A stretch of 64,000 bases of DNA from Klenkia terrae (GCF_900491935.1 NZ_UEXK01000004.1:4479267-4543266), one strand, 5' to 3'; counted from the first letter of the stretch, positions 40,004 to 49,275 are shown. Notes: generated by a model not told the origin, from the sequence alone. A program made the numbers and translations.

Positions 40004-40369
40004 TCAGGGCTCGACGACGACGTCGTCCCCGCGCCGCACGGCCCGCCGGACCCGCAGCGGGAGCACCCGGCCGAGCCAGCGCACCGCGGTCGTGTAGCCC
40101 GAGGTCGGGCCGTGGTAGCCCAGGAAGCCACGGGGGCCCTCGACCATCGCCCCGCTGCGGACGTCGTAGCGCGCCCCGTGCCAGGGGCAGACCAGGCAGC
40201 CCTCGGCGTCCACGGTGCCGCGGGACAGGTCGCCGAGCTGGTGCCGGCACCGCCGGGAGACGGCGAACAGCTCTCCGCCCGAGGTGCCGACGGCGGAGGA
40301 CCCCACCGGCGCGACGGTGCCGGGGGTGAGCTGGGCGGCGGGGATGCTGGGACGGTCGGTGTCGGTCAT
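40004..40369 (-). CDS. Rieske [2Fe-2S] domain protein
   Basis: 121 residues, a bare Rieske ferredoxin-like domain: CRHQLGDLSRG (C-x-H) and LVCPWHGARYD (C-x-x-H) bind the cluster. It resembles assimilatory-type or nirD-like small Rieske proteins, with a C-terminal extension RWLGRVLPLRVRRAVRRGDDVVVEP. No membrane helix or Tat signal, so cytoplasmic. Its redox partner is not evident from the neighbours. Confidence 0.88.
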   Translation of the reverse strand: MTDTDRPSIPAAQLTPGTVAPVGSSAVGTSGGELFAVSRRCRHQLGDLSRGTVDAEGCLVCPWHGARYDVRSGAMVEGPRGFLGYHGPTSGYTTAVRWLGRVLPLRVRRAVRRGDDVVVEP

Positions 40370-40436
40370 GCCCGGGCGCTACCCGTCGAGCCCCGGGCTC
40401 AGCCCTCGGCGGGCCGGTGTGGTCGGCTGGACGGCG

Positions 40437-41132
40437 ATGGACGAGATCTGGGACCGGGTGGGCGCCACCTCTCCCCCGCTGCCGCCGCTGTGGCTGGGGG
40501 TCACCGCCGTCCTCGCGCTGGTCCTGGTCGTGCAGCGCGACCTCTGGCGGGTCACCCGCAACGCGGTGACGATCGCCCACGAGGGCGCGCACGGCGTCGC
40601 CGCGCTGGTCACCGGACGACGCCTGGCCGGCATCCGGCTGCACTCGGACACCTCGGGGGTGACCGTCTCCCGCGGCCGGCCCACCGGCCCGGGCATGGTG
40701 CTCACCGCGGCGGCCGGCTACGTCGGTCCCGGTCTGCTCGGGCTGGGCGCCGCCGCGCTGCTGGCCGCCGGGCACGCGATCGGCATGCTGTGGGCGGTGC
40801 TGGCCCTCCTGGCGCTCCTGCTGCTGCAGATCCGCAACTTCTACGGGCTGTGGTCGGTGCTGGTCACCGGGGCGCTGGTGTTCGCGGCGACCTGGTGGCT
40901 GCCGGCGCAGTGGCAGGCCGGGTTCGCCCACGTCGTGGTGTGGTTCCTGCTGCTCGCCGCCCCCCGCACGGTGTGGGAGCTGCAGGCCGCCCGTCGCCGG
41001 CACGGCTCCCCCGACAGCGACGCCGACCAGCTCGCCCGCCTGACCGGCGTCCCCGGGCTGGTCTGGGTCGGGCTCTTCCTGCTGGTCGACGTCGGCGCCC
41101 TGGTGCTCGCCGTCCGCTGGCTGCTCCCCTGA
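40437..41132 (+). CDS. M50-family membrane metallopeptidase
   Basis: 231 residues from ATG 40437. The zinc motif HExxH reads AVTIAHEGAHGVAALVTGRRL in the second hydrophobic region; several more membrane helices follow (AIGMLWAVLALLALLLLQI, VVVWFLLLAAP, GLVWVGLFLLVDVGALVLAV). This matches the short M50B-like peptidases common in actinobacteria, which may cleave membrane proteins. The third zinc ligand is not certain (possibly the region LQIRNFYG). Confidence 0.82.
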   Translation: MDEIWDRVGATSPPLPPLWLGVTAVLALVLVVQRDLWRVTRNAVTIAHEGAHGVAALVTGRRLAGIRLHSDTSGVTVSRGRPTGPGMVLTAAAGYVGPGLLGLGAAALLAAGHAIGMLWAVLALLALLLLQIRNFYGLWSVLVTGALVFAATWWLPAQWQAGFAHVVVWFLLLAAPRTVWELQAARRRHGSPDSDADQLARLTGVPGLVWVGLFLLVDVGALVLAVRWLLP

Positions 41133-41136
41133 CCTC

Positions 41137-43506
41137 CTACTGCCCTGAGTGCCGTCCCCGCCGACGGGGAGCGCAGTGCGCGGGCTGGTGCACCGGCTCG
41201 ACCTCGGCGGCCGGCGGGATGTCCAGCGCCAGCTCGGCGTCGGTCACGGTCACCGTGTCGCCGTGGTGCCCGATCTCCAGGGGCTCGCCGGACACGAGCT
41301 GGTAGACGACCTTCTCCCGGCCGATCCGGACCCGCAGGCAGCGACCCTGGTAGACGACCCGGAAGGCCAGCCCGGTCAGCTGCGGGGGCAGCCGCGGGGC
41401 GAAGGTCAGGTGACCGTCGTGGTCGCGCATGCCGCCGAACCCGGCGACGGCCACGGTCCAGCCACCGGCCAGCGAGGCGATGTGCAGGCCGTGCCCGGAG
41501 TTGCCGTGCAGGTTCTGCAGGTCGGTGAGCGCGGCCTCGCCCCAGTAGTCGTAGGCCAGCTCGAGGTGCCCGCACTCGGCCGCCACGACGGCCTGCTGGG
41601 CCGCCGACAGCGAGGAGTCGCGGACGGTGCGGGCTTCGTAGTAGGCGAAGTCGGCGACCTTCTGCTCGTGCGTGAAGGCGTCCCCGCGCAGGTGCAGCGC
41701 CATGACCAGGTCGGCCTGCTTGACCACCTGCTTGCGGTAGATCTCGAAGTAGGGGTAGTTCAGCAGCAGCGGGTACTTGTCCGGCGGGGTGCCCTCGAAG
41801 TCCCACTCCTGGTGCCGGGTGAAGCCCTCGCTGGTCATGTGCACGCCGAGCTCGTCGTCGAACGGGATCCGCATCTTCTCCGCGGCCTCGGACCAGACGG
41901 CGACCTCGTCCTCGGTGACCTGCAGCCGCGCCGCGACCCCGGGCTGGCGGTGCACGGCGGCGACCGCCTCGCGCAGGTTCCGCTGGGCCATCAAGTTCGT
42001 GTAGACGTTGTTGTCCACCACGGCGGTGTACTCGTCGGGGCCGGTCACGCCGTCGATGCGGAAGCCGCGGCCGTCGTCCATGTGCCCGAGCGACGCCCAC
42101 AGCCGGGCGGTCTCCACCAGGATCTCCGTGCCGTGGTCGGCGTCGAACGTGTCGTCCTGCGTGGCGTTGCGGTACCGGACGACGGCGTCGGCGATGTCGG
42201 CGTTGACGTGGAACGCCGCGGTGCCGGCCGGCCAGTACCCGCTGGTCTCCTCGCCGCGGATGGTCCGCCACGGGAACGCCGCGCCCTTCTGCCCGAGGAC
42301 GGCGGCGCGCTCGCGGGCCAGGTCCAGGGTGCTCCACCGCCAGATCAGGGCGTCCCGGACGGCCTCCGGCGCGGTGTAGGTCAGCACCGGGAGGACGTAG
42401 GTCTCGGTGTCCCAGAACGCGTGCCCGTCGTAGCCCGGGCCGGTGAGGCCCTTGGCCGGGATCGGCTGCTTCTCCGCGCGGAGGCCGGCCTGCAGGACGT
42501 GGAACATGCCCACCCGCACGGCCTGCTGCAGCTCGTCGTCGCCCTCGATGGTGACGTCGGCCTGCGCCCAGTGGCCGTCCAGCAGCTCGCGCTGCTCGGC
42601 GGCCAGGCGGTCCCAGCCGGCCAGCTTGGCCACCGCGAGGGCGCCCTCCACCTGGTCCCGGACGGCGGCCGAGGACCGCCGGGAGGACCAGCCGTAGGCC
42701 AGGTACTTGACCAGCCGCAGCTTCTCCCCCGCCGGCAGCCGGGCGGCCAGCGTGTAGCGGGCGAGGTCCGGGGAGACCTCCAGGTCCTCGCTGGCGCTGT
42801 CGGGGATGAGCACGTCGTGGTCCATGCCGGCGGCCATCCGCAGCCGGCTGGTCGTGGTCTGGTGCACGAGCACCGCGTGCCGGCCGCGGCCGGTGTGCAG
42901 CTCGGACTGCAGCGGCTTGCGCAGCGCGGCGGCCGCGCGCGGGTCGTCGGACCCGGAGTTCTCCACCACCTCGTTGGCCAGCAGGTCGGACTGGATGGCC
43001 ACGTAGAGGTCGCCGCCGTCGTCGGTGCAGCGCACCTCGTAGCGGATCGCGGCGATCGACCGGCGGGTCAGCGAGACCAGCCGGGTGCTGCGCAGCTCCA
43101 CGGTCCGCCCGTTCGGCGAGCGCCACTCGGTGCACCGCCGCAGCACGCCGGCCCGCAGGTCCAGGGTGCGCTCGTGGGAGATGATCTGGCCGTAGTCCAG
43201 GTCCAGCGGGGAGTCGCCGACCAGCAGCCGGATCAGCTTGCCGTCGGTCACGTTGACGACGGTCTGGCCCTCCTCCGGGAAGCCGTAGCCGGCCTCGGCG
43301 TAGGGCAGCGGGCGCTCCTCGAAGAAGCCGTTGAGGTAGGTGCCCGGGACGACGGAGGGCTCGCCCTCCTCCAGCGTGCCGCGCATGCCGATGTGCCCGT
43401 TGGCCAGGGCGAACACCGACTCGTTGACCGCGAGGCTGTCGTGGTCGATGCCGGTCTCGGTGAGCGCCCAGGCCTCGATCGGGAAGTGCGCGCGCCCCTC
43501 GGTCAC
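41137..43506 (-). CDS. Glycoside hydrolase family 65 (disaccharide phosphorylase)
   Basis: Phosphorolysis of an alpha-linked disaccharide (maltose, trehalose or kojibiose) to beta-glucose 1-phosphate and glucose. 789 residues, the normal size. N-terminal beta-sandwich with ESVFALANGHIGMRGTLEEG, (alpha/alpha)6 barrel with GYDGHAFWDTETYVLPVLTYTAPEA, the catalytic Glu in GVTGPDEYTAVVDNNVYTNLMA, KQADLVMAL and GNSGHGLHIASLAGGW. GTG 43506 overlaps the stop of a beta-phosphoglucomutase-like gene, the enzyme needed to use beta-glucose 1-phosphate, which supports phosphorylase rather than hydrolase activity. Confidence 0.92.
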   Translation of the reverse strand: MTEGRAHFPIEAWALTETGIDHDSLAVNESVFALANGHIGMRGTLEEGEPSVVPGTYLNGFFEERPLPYAEAGYGFPEEGQTVVNVTDGKLIRLLVGDSPLDLDYGQIISHERTLDLRAGVLRRCTEWRSPNGRTVELRSTRLVSLTRRSIAAIRYEVRCTDDGGDLYVAIQSDLLANEVVENSGSDDPRAAAALRKPLQSELHTGRGRHAVLVHQTTTSRLRMAAGMDHDVLIPDSASEDLEVSPDLARYTLAARLPAGEKLRLVKYLAYGWSSRRSSAAVRDQVEGALAVAKLAGWDRLAAEQRELLDGHWAQADVTIEGDDELQQAVRVGMFHVLQAGLRAEKQPIPAKGLTGPGYDGHAFWDTETYVLPVLTYTAPEAVRDALIWRWSTLDLARERAAVLGQKGAAFPWRTIRGEETSGYWPAGTAAFHVNADIADAVVRYRNATQDDTFDADHGTEILVETARLWASLGHMDDGRGFRIDGVTGPDEYTAVVDNNVYTNLMAQRNLREAVAAVHRQPGVAARLQVTEDEVAVWSEAAEKMRIPFDDELGVHMTSEGFTRHQEWDFEGTPPDKYPLLLNYPYFEIYRKQVVKQADLVMALHLRGDAFTHEQKVADFAYYEARTVRDSSLSAAQQAVVAAECGHLELAYDYWGEAALTDLQNLHGNSGHGLHIASLAGGWTVAVAGFGGMRDHDGHLTFAPRLPPQLTGLAFRVVYQGRCLRVRIGREKVVYQLVSGEPLEIGHHGDTVTVTDAELALDIPPAAEVEPVHQPAHCAPRRRGRHSGQ

Positions 43507-44234
43507 GACGGGTCCCCGAGCAGCTCGGCCAGGTCGGTGACGACGACGTCGGCGCCGTGCTCGCGCAGCGCGTCGGCCTGCCCGACCCGGTCCACGCCCA
43601 CGACGTAGCCGAAGTCCCCCGCGCGGCCGGCGGCCACGCCGGACTGGGCGTCCTCGAAGACCACCGCCTCCCCCGGCTGCAGGCCCAGGGCCCGGGCGCC
43701 GGCCAGGAACGTGTCCGGCGCGGGCTTGCCCCGGTAGCCCTCCCGGGCGGTCACCACGCCGTCGATGCGGGCGTCGACCAGGTCGGCGAACCCGCCGGCG
43801 GCGATCACCTTCTCGCCGTTGGCCGACGCGGTCACCACGGCCACCGGCAGGCCGGCGTCCTTGACCGCCCGCAGGTAGCGGACCGAGCCCTCGTAGACGG
43901 TGACGCCGTGCTCGTCGAGCTCGGCCTGCACCAGGTCGTTCTTGCGGGTGGCCACGCCCTGCACGGTCTGCTCGTCGGGACCGTCGTCCGGCGTCCCCTC
44001 GGCCAGCTCGATGCTGCGGGAGGCCAGGAAGTCGCGGACGCCGTCCGCGCGCGGCTTGCCGTCGACGTAGCGCTGGTAGTCGGCATCGCTGAACTCCGCG
44101 GCCTGCGGGTCGCGGGCACGCAGGAACTCGTCGAAGGTCCGCTTCCAGGCCGCCTGGTGGACGGTGGCGGTCTGCGTGAGCACGCCGTCGAGGTCGAACA
44201 GGCAGCCACGGATGGTCTCGGGTAGTCCCAGCAC
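43503..44234 (-). CDS. Beta-phosphoglucomutase family HAD hydrolase
   Basis: 243 residues from GTG 44234. HAD motifs: GCLFDLDGVLTQTATVHQAAW (DxD nucleophile), VAVVTASANGEKVI (motif II Ser/Thr), the lysine in YRGKPAPDTFLAGARALG and the acidic motif IV VVFEDAQSGVAAGRAG. It probably interconverts beta-glucose 1-phosphate and glucose 6-phosphate. Coupled by a 4-base overlap to the GH65 phosphorylase gene, with a leaderless-type promoter upstream. Confidence 0.9.
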   Translation of the reverse strand: MLGLPETIRGCLFDLDGVLTQTATVHQAAWKRTFDEFLRARDPQAAEFSDADYQRYVDGKPRADGVRDFLASRSIELAEGTPDDGPDEQTVQGVATRKNDLVQAELDEHGVTVYEGSVRYLRAVKDAGLPVAVVTASANGEKVIAAGGFADLVDARIDGVVTAREGYRGKPAPDTFLAGARALGLQPGEAVVFEDAQSGVAAGRAGDFGYVVGVDRVGQADALREHGADVVVTDLAELLGDPS

Positions 44235-44241
44235 GGGGCAG

Positions 44242-44247
44242 ACGGTA
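44242..44247 (-). promoter_or_regulatory. -10 element TACCGT of the phosphoglucomutase-GH65 operon
   Basis: On the minus strand TACCGT, 7 bases, then the GTG at 44234. Divergent from the PEBP gene, which instead has a conventional Shine-Dalgarno sequence. Confidence 0.5.
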
Positions 44248-44327
44248 CGGCTGCCGCCTGGTGAGCGGGCGCGGTCTCCCCCTCCTAGGTTGGGTACGAC
44301 CGATCCACCGCACCGGAGGAGCACCCG

Positions 44328-44861
44328 ATGTCCCGTCAGACCCCGCCCAACCCGTACGACTTCCTGCCCGAGGTGCCCGAGTTCGCCCTGACCAGCTCCG
44401 ATGTGCGCGACGGACAGCCGCTGGGCCGTGAGCAGGTCAGCGGCAAGATGGGTCTGGACGGCGAGGACCGCTCCCCGCAGCTGTCCTGGTCGGAGTTCCC
44501 CGAGGGCACCAAGGGCTTCGCCGTGACCGTCTACGACCCCGACGCCCCCACCGCCAGCGGCTTCTGGCACTGGGCGGTCACCGGCATCCCCGCCTCGGTC
44601 ACCGAGCTCCCCTCCGGTGCCGCCGACGGCGGCCTGCCCGAGGGCGCCGTGCAGCTGCGCAACGACGCCGGGTTCGCCGGCTTCGTCGGTGCCGCTCCCC
44701 CGGCCGGCCACGGCCCGCACCGGTACTACGTGGTGGTGCACGCACTGGACACCGACGACCTCGGCGTCCCGGCGGAGGGCTCCTGCGCGTTCCTCGGCTT
44801 CAACCTGTTCAGCCACACGCTGGCCCGGGCCACCCTGGTGCCGACGTTCGAGGTCTCGTGA
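44328..44861 (+). CDS. YbhB/YbcL (PEBP-like) protein
   Basis: 177 residues of the Raf-kinase-inhibitor / phosphatidylethanolamine-binding fold: [59 protein letters not shown] (the DPDAPxxxxFxHW signature), [13 protein letters not shown]. Cytoplasmic; physiological role in bacteria unclear. GGAGGAG precedes the ATG, and TAGGTT at 44286 is a likely -10. Confidence 0.93.
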   Translation: MSRQTPPNPYDFLPEVPEFALTSSDVRDGQPLGREQVSGKMGLDGEDRSPQLSWSEFPEGTKGFAVTVYDPDAPTASGFWHWAVTGIPASVTELPSGAADGGLPEGAVQLRNDAGFAGFVGAAPPAGHGPHRYYVVVHALDTDDLGVPAEGSCAFLGFNLFSHTLARATLVPTFEVS

Positions 44862-44904
44862 CCCGCGGCGTGTGACCCGGACGGCGGTGGGTAGTGCACA
44901 ACCC

Positions 44905-45795
44905 ATGAGTCGCTGGGGTGGTCGCACGGTCGCGGTCACCGCGGTGCTGGTGGCCGGTCTCCTGGTGGAGGCCGAGGCTGCCCAGGCTGCGCCGGTCGCC
45001 GTCGTCCGGTCGGTGCAGCCGACCGCCCTGGTCGCCCCGTTCCCCGCCGTCTCGCCGATCGGGGCCGCGCTGGTCGGGTTCGGTCCGGTCGGCACGCTGG
45101 TCGCCGCCGTCGCGCCCGTGCAGTCCCCCGAGCCTCCGGGCACGACCGCCGACGCGGTCGCCCGGGGCTCGGCGGGATCCTGGGCGGTCGGGGACGTCGA
45201 CCGGCCGGTGCCCACCGCGTCGCTGGTCAAGCTGTACCTGGCCGAGGGCATCCTCGCCACCGCCCGGACCGCCGGCACCGCGCTGCCCGCCGAGGACCTG
45301 GCCCGGATCGACGCGGCCCTCACCAGCTCCGACGACCTCGCGGCGTCCGAGCTGTGGGTGGCCTACGACGGCCCGGCGGTGCTGGCCGACGTGGTCGCCC
45401 GCTACGACCTGCAGGGCACCTCGGCACCCACTCCCGACCCGGGCGCCTGGGGCCAGACGCTGACCACCGCCGCCGACCCGGCCCGGTTCCTCACCGAGCT
45501 GCCCGACCGGGCGCACCCCGACGACGCCGAGCTGCTGCTGGGCGCCCTGTCCCGGGCCACCCCGGCCGGTGCGGACGGCTTCGACCAGTCCTTCGGGCTG
45601 CTGGGTCCGGGCCGGTCGGCGGGGACGGCGGCCAAGCAGGGCTGGATGGTGCTCGACGGGCAGCGGTACCTGCACTCGATCGGCGTCGTCGACGACCGGG
45701 TGGTGGTCGTGCTGGCCACGTTCCCCGTCGACGTCGTCGACTGGCCGGCCGCCCGGGCCGCGGTGGACGCCGCGGCGGCGGCGCTCAGTCGCTGA
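44905..45795 (+). CDS. Secreted beta-lactamase-like serine hydrolase
   Basis: 296 residues with an N-terminal signal peptide (RWGGRTVAVTAVLVAGLLVEAEAAQAAP). Penicillin-recognising motifs: SLVKLYL (SxxK), SDDLAASELW in the SDN position and KQGWM in the KTG position, all degenerate. The fold is thus class-A-like but activity against beta-lactams is doubtful. Proteins of this type are common secreted actinobacterial proteins of unknown substrate. Its 3' end overlaps the convergent acetyltransferase gene by 11 bases. Confidence 0.75.
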   Translation: MSRWGGRTVAVTAVLVAGLLVEAEAAQAAPVAVVRSVQPTALVAPFPAVSPIGAALVGFGPVGTLVAAVAPVQSPEPPGTTADAVARGSAGSWAVGDVDRPVPTASLVKLYLAEGILATARTAGTALPAEDLARIDAALTSSDDLAASELWVAYDGPAVLADVVARYDLQGTSAPTPDPGAWGQTLTTAADPARFLTELPDRAHPDDAELLLGALSRATPAGADGFDQSFGLLGPGRSAGTAAKQGWMVLDGQRYLHSIGVVDDRVVVVLATFPVDVVDWPAARAAVDAAAAALSR

Positions 45796-46609
45796 CGCGC
45801 TCGGCGACCAGCGTGGTGCCGATCCGGGCGAAGCCGACCCGCTCGTAGACCCGCGCGACGTCGTCGTCCCCGGCGGCCAGGAAGACCGTCTGCACGGTCT
45901 CCCCGGCGTGCTCGACCAGCGTGGAGGCCAGCCCCGCGCCCAGGCCGCGGCCGCGGAAGCGGGGCAGCGTGGCCACGCCGACGATCTCGCTCATGCCGGT
46001 GCCGTCCACGTCGACCGGCTGGTGCGAGCCGACGGCGACCGGCTCGCCGTCCTCGACGGCGATCATCATGACCGTGCGCCCGTCGGCGATCCGCTCGCGC
46101 AGCACGCTGGTGGGCTGCGGGGGGTCGACCAGCCGGTCGGGGGCCGCGCCGGGCGCGGAGGAGATGGGCCCGGCGGTCGCGCCGACCGGGGTGGCGAAGG
46201 CCAGCTGGGCCAGCCGCTGGTAGGTGGCCAGCTGCGGGTCGTCGGCGCCGACCAGGAAGAAGCGGACGCCCTCGGGGAGGGTGACCTCCACGTCGTCCAC
46301 GGCGACCAGCAGCGGCAGCTCGTCGATCCCGAGCCCGGCGCTGCGGGCGGCCTGGGCCAGGCCCGGGTTGCGCTGGGCGAACCACTCGAGCGCCTCGGGC
46401 ATGCCGGACTCCCGCTGCAGCGCCAGCGCCGCCTCGATGTCGGCGACCGGCACCGGCCCGCCACCCGGGTGCGGGCGCGCCGGGTAGGGCCACTCGGCGG
46501 AGCCGACCGGGACGTCGAGGGCACCGACCCGGCGGACGGCCGTCTCCGGGAGCGGGGAGAGGGCGAAGTACTGCTCGATGCGGTCGAGCAGACCCGGTCG
46601 CGTCGGCAC
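45785..46609 (-). CDS. GNAT family N-acetyltransferase, two-part
   Basis: 274 residues. The C-terminal GNAT domain shows [49 protein letters not shown] (acetyl-CoA loop R-G-R-G-L-G) and [17 protein letters not shown]. The N-terminal 130 residues, with [28 protein letters not shown], belong to a divergent second domain seen in related actinobacterial acetyltransferases. Starts at GTG 46609 with TAGGGT 6 bases upstream. Confidence 0.87.
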   Translation of the reverse strand: MPTRPGLLDRIEQYFALSPLPETAVRRVGALDVPVGSAEWPYPARPHPGGGPVPVADIEAALALQRESGMPEALEWFAQRNPGLAQAARSAGLGIDELPLLVAVDDVEVTLPEGVRFFLVGADDPQLATYQRLAQLAFATPVGATAGPISSAPGAAPDRLVDPPQPTSVLRERIADGRTVMMIAVEDGEPVAVGSHQPVDVDGTGMSEIVGVATLPRFRGRGLGAGLASTLVEHAGETVQTVFLAAGDDDVARVYERVGFARIGTTLVAERVSD

Positions 46610-46615
46610 ACCCGA

Positions 46616-46621
46616 ACCCTA
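46616..46621 (-). promoter_or_regulatory. -10 element TAGGGT of the acetyltransferase gene
   Basis: On the minus strand TAGGGT, TCGGGT, then GTG at 46609: identical hexamer and spacing to the starts at 4637 and 15258. Confidence 0.55.
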
Positions 46622-46698
46622 GACGCGCCCGACCGGGTGCACCCGGCGACGGGGCCCGGGCCCACCCGGGCGAGGTGGACGGGTGGGCCGACGGCACC

Positions 46699-47661
46699 AT
46701 GGTCGCCGTGACGGTCGCCCCGCGGAGCCATCCCTCGCCGTACGCGGCGTTCGACCGTGACCAGTGGCGTGCCCTCGCGAAGAACCAGGACCTGCCGCTG
46801 GACGCCGCCCAGCTGGCCCGGCTGGCCACCCTGGGCGACCGGATCGACCTGGACGAGGTGCGCACTGTCTACCTGCCGCTGGCCCGCCTGCTGGCGCTGC
46901 AGGTCGCCGCCAGCCGCCGGCTGTGGACCGCCCAGTCGGAGTTCCTGGGCACCAGCACCGCGAAGATGCCGTACGTGATCGCCGTCGCCGGCAGCGTCGC
47001 GGTCGGCAAGAGCACCACCGCCCGGTTGCTGCAGGCCCTGCTGGCCGCCCAGCCGGACACCCCGCGGGTCGACCTGGTCACCACCGACGGCTTCCTGCAC
47101 CCCAACGCGGTCCTGGAGTCCCGCGGTCTGCTCGGCCGCAAGGGCTTCCCGGAGACCTACGACCGCCGGGCGCTGCTGCGGTTCCTGGCCGACGTCAAGG
47201 GTGGCCGGGGCTCGGTGACCGCGCCGCTGTACTCCCACCAGTCCTACGACGTCCTGCCCGGCGAGGTGCAGCTGGTCGACCGCCCCGACGTCCTGGTGCT
47301 GGAGGGCCTGAACGTGCTGCAGGCGGGCAACCGTGCCGACGGCCGGGTGCCGGAGGTGTTCCTGTCGGACTTCTTCGACTTCTCCGTCTACGTCGACGCC
47401 GGCGAGCAGGACGTCGAGCAGTGGTACGTGGAGCGGTTCCTCGCCCTGCGCCGGACGGCGTTCCAGGACGAGGGCGCCTACTTCCACCGCTTCGCCGACC
47501 TGACCGACGCCGAGGCCGTCGAGACCGCCCGCGGCATCTGGGCGGCGGTGAACGGACCCAACCTGCGCACCAACATCGCCCCGACCCGGTCGCGGGCCCG
47601 GCTGGTGCTGCAGAAGGCTGCCGACCACTCGGTGAAGCGGGTCCTGCTCCGCAAGCTCTGA
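46699..47661 (+). CDS. coaA: Pantothenate kinase type I
   Basis: Phosphorylates pantothenate, the first step of coenzyme A synthesis. 320 residues from ATG 46699: [17 protein letters not shown], the P-loop [49 protein letters not shown] and [12 protein letters not shown]. The family regularly uses this N terminus, so the GTG eight codons upstream is less likely. Feedback inhibition by CoA is known for this type. Confidence 0.95.
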   Translation: MVAVTVAPRSHPSPYAAFDRDQWRALAKNQDLPLDAAQLARLATLGDRIDLDEVRTVYLPLARLLALQVAASRRLWTAQSEFLGTSTAKMPYVIAVAGSVAVGKSTTARLLQALLAAQPDTPRVDLVTTDGFLHPNAVLESRGLLGRKGFPETYDRRALLRFLADVKGGRGSVTAPLYSHQSYDVLPGEVQLVDRPDVLVLEGLNVLQAGNRADGRVPEVFLSDFFDFSVYVDAGEQDVEQWYVERFLALRRTAFQDEGAYFHRFADLTDAEAVETARGIWAAVNGPNLRTNIAPTRSRARLVLQKAADHSVKRVLLRKL

Positions 47662-47666
47662 GCGGC

Positions 47667-48092
47667 TCAGTCGGGCAGCTGGGACCGGCCGGCGTCGTCC
47701 AGGGGCCAGGCCGGGTTGTGCGCGATCTCCCAGCGGTGGCCGTCGGGGTCGGCGAACACCCCGTTGTAGCCGCCCCAGAACGTGGCGGTGCCGGGCCGCA
47801 GCACGGTGCCGCCGGCGGCGGCCGCCTCGGCCAGCACCTCGTCCACCTCGGCGGTGGACCCCACGGTGTGGGCCAGGGGGATGCCGCCCCAGCCGCCGGT
47901 GTCGTCGGCGACCTCGGAGTCGGCGGCCAGCTCGGTGCGGGACCACAGGCCCAGGTGGGTGCCGGCGCCCTGCAGGAACGCGACCTCCTCCTGGGACTGG
48001 CTGGACTCCCGCCAGCCCAGGGCCGCGTAGAACGCCCGGGCCCGGGCGAGGTCGGTGACGCCGAGCGTGATCAGGGTGATGACCGGTCTCAT
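47667..48092 (-). CDS. VOC family protein
   Basis: 141 residues: ITLITLGVTDLARARAFYAALGWRESSQSQEEVAFLQGAGTHLGLWSR, then a second half ending NGVFADPDGHRWEIAHNPAWPL. Typical glyoxalase-like protein of unknown substrate, often found in DNA-binding or resistance contexts. Start ATG 48092 with the two beta-alpha-beta modules intact. Confidence 0.88.
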   Translation of the reverse strand: MRPVITLITLGVTDLARARAFYAALGWRESSQSQEEVAFLQGAGTHLGLWSRTELAADSEVADDTGGWGGIPLAHTVGSTAEVDEVLAEAAAAGGTVLRPGTATFWGGYNGVFADPDGHRWEIAHNPAWPLDDAGRSQLPD

Positions 48093-48131
48093 GCGGTGAC
48101 CCTGGCACGGGCCACCGACGATTCCGCGGGC

Positions 48132-48613
48132 ATGCTGTCGGCCGTGGACTGGGACGAGCAGGTGGCGCAGCTGTGGGCCGGTGACGTGGACGCCCCGGAC
48201 TTCGTGGCCCGGGCGGCGGAGCTCGCCGCGGCCTGCCCCACCGGGGACGGGTCCGGGGTGTTCGAGCTGGCCGGGGCGCACGACTCCACCGGTCACCCGG
48301 AGCAGGCGGTGCCGCTCTACGAGGAGGCGCTGCGGCTGGGGTTGGTGGCCTCCGGCGCCGGCGGGCCGCCGTCCAGCTGGCCAGCTCGTACCGCAACCTG
48401 GGCCGCCCGGCCGACGGCGCGCAGCTGCTCGAGGCGGAGCTGGACCGCACGTCCGACGACCTGGACGACGCCGTCCGGGCGTTCCTCGCACTGTGCCTGG
48501 CCGACCTTGGCCGGGAACGGGAGGCGCTGGGCCTCGCGCTGGGCGCGCTGGCTCCCCGGTTGCCGCGCTACCAGCGGTCGTTGGCCGCCTACGCCGCGGA
48601 GCTCGCCCGGTAG
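48132..48613 (+). pseudogene. Frameshifted tetratricopeptide-repeat protein
   Basis: Translation from ATG 48132 gives WDEQVAQLWAGDVDAPDFVARAAELAAACPTGDGSGVFELAGAHDS and ...QAVPLYEEALRLGL, a TPR repeat. From about 48340-48356 the TPR sequence continues in the frame one base back: RRRAAVQLASSYRNLGRPADGAQLLEAELDRTSDDLDDAVRAFLALCLADLGREREALG, to a TAG at 48613. Together they make a normal protein of about 160 residues, so a single base has been lost (or the read is wrong) near a G-rich run. The second half overlaps the convergent DinB gene by 25 bases. Confidence 0.75.
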
Positions 48614-49185
48614 AGGTCGCGCAGCACGGTGATCTCGGCGCCGTGGTGGATCAGCTCGCGGTTGAGGTGCAGCACCAGGTGGGCGAAGGGTGCCTGCTGG
48701 TCGACCGGGGTGGCCTGGCTGCGCCCGACCGTCCACAGCTCGTCCTCGGACAGCCCCGCGATGCCCTCCCGCCAGGCGCCGACCGCCTCCACCAGCGCCG
48801 CGACCCCGGCCTCGGCGCTGGGGTGCGCCAGCACCAGGTCGTCGCGCCGCCGGGTGCGGCCGCCGAAGGTCCACTCCCAGCGCTCGGTGAACACCTCGAC
48901 GAGGTGCGAGACCAGCCAGGCGATGGTGCGCGGCCCGGGGTCGTCGGGGCCGTCGGGCCACTCCACCACCCACTCCCCCGCGCCGGCGGTGCGCCGGCTG
49001 GTCTTGCTGCGCGGGGCGATCGAGAGGGCCCACGGCGCGGGCTTCCAGAAGTACTCGTCGTCGGCGAGGTCCTGCAGGTGCTCGTGCAGGTCGAGCCAGG
49101 AGAACCCCAGCTGGCCGGCGAGCAGCGAGGCCACGTCGGGGCGGGTCAGCACGTCCCAGTCGAACTCCGGCGATCCGTAGGTCAT
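48589..49185 (-). CDS. DinB-superfamily protein
   Basis: 198 residues, four-helix-bundle metal-binding fold: SWLDLHEHLQDLADDEYFWKPAPWALSI, TIAWLVSHLVEVFTERWEWTFG and HLVLHLNRELIHHGAEITVLRDLYR with conserved histidines that would bind a divalent metal. Many relatives are bacillithiol- or mycothiol-dependent transferases; the actual substrate here is unknown. ATG 49185. Confidence 0.87.
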   Translation of the reverse strand: MTYGSPEFDWDVLTRPDVASLLAGQLGFSWLDLHEHLQDLADDEYFWKPAPWALSIAPRSKTSRRTAGAGEWVVEWPDGPDDPGPRTIAWLVSHLVEVFTERWEWTFGGRTRRRDDLVLAHPSAEAGVAALVEAVGAWREGIAGLSEDELWTVGRSQATPVDQQAPFAHLVLHLNRELIHHGAEITVLRDLYRASSAA

Positions 49186-49275
49186 GGACCACACCCTGGC
49201 ACCGCCGGGCGCCCGGGTCGACGGTGTCGTACCCCCGGAGCATGGTGGATCCGACCGCATCGACGAGGAGGGGCC

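Noticed and set aside
44905-45795. True class A beta-lactamase
   Set aside because: The SxxK motif is present but the SDN and KTG motifs are degenerate, so only a beta-lactamase-like fold is claimed.
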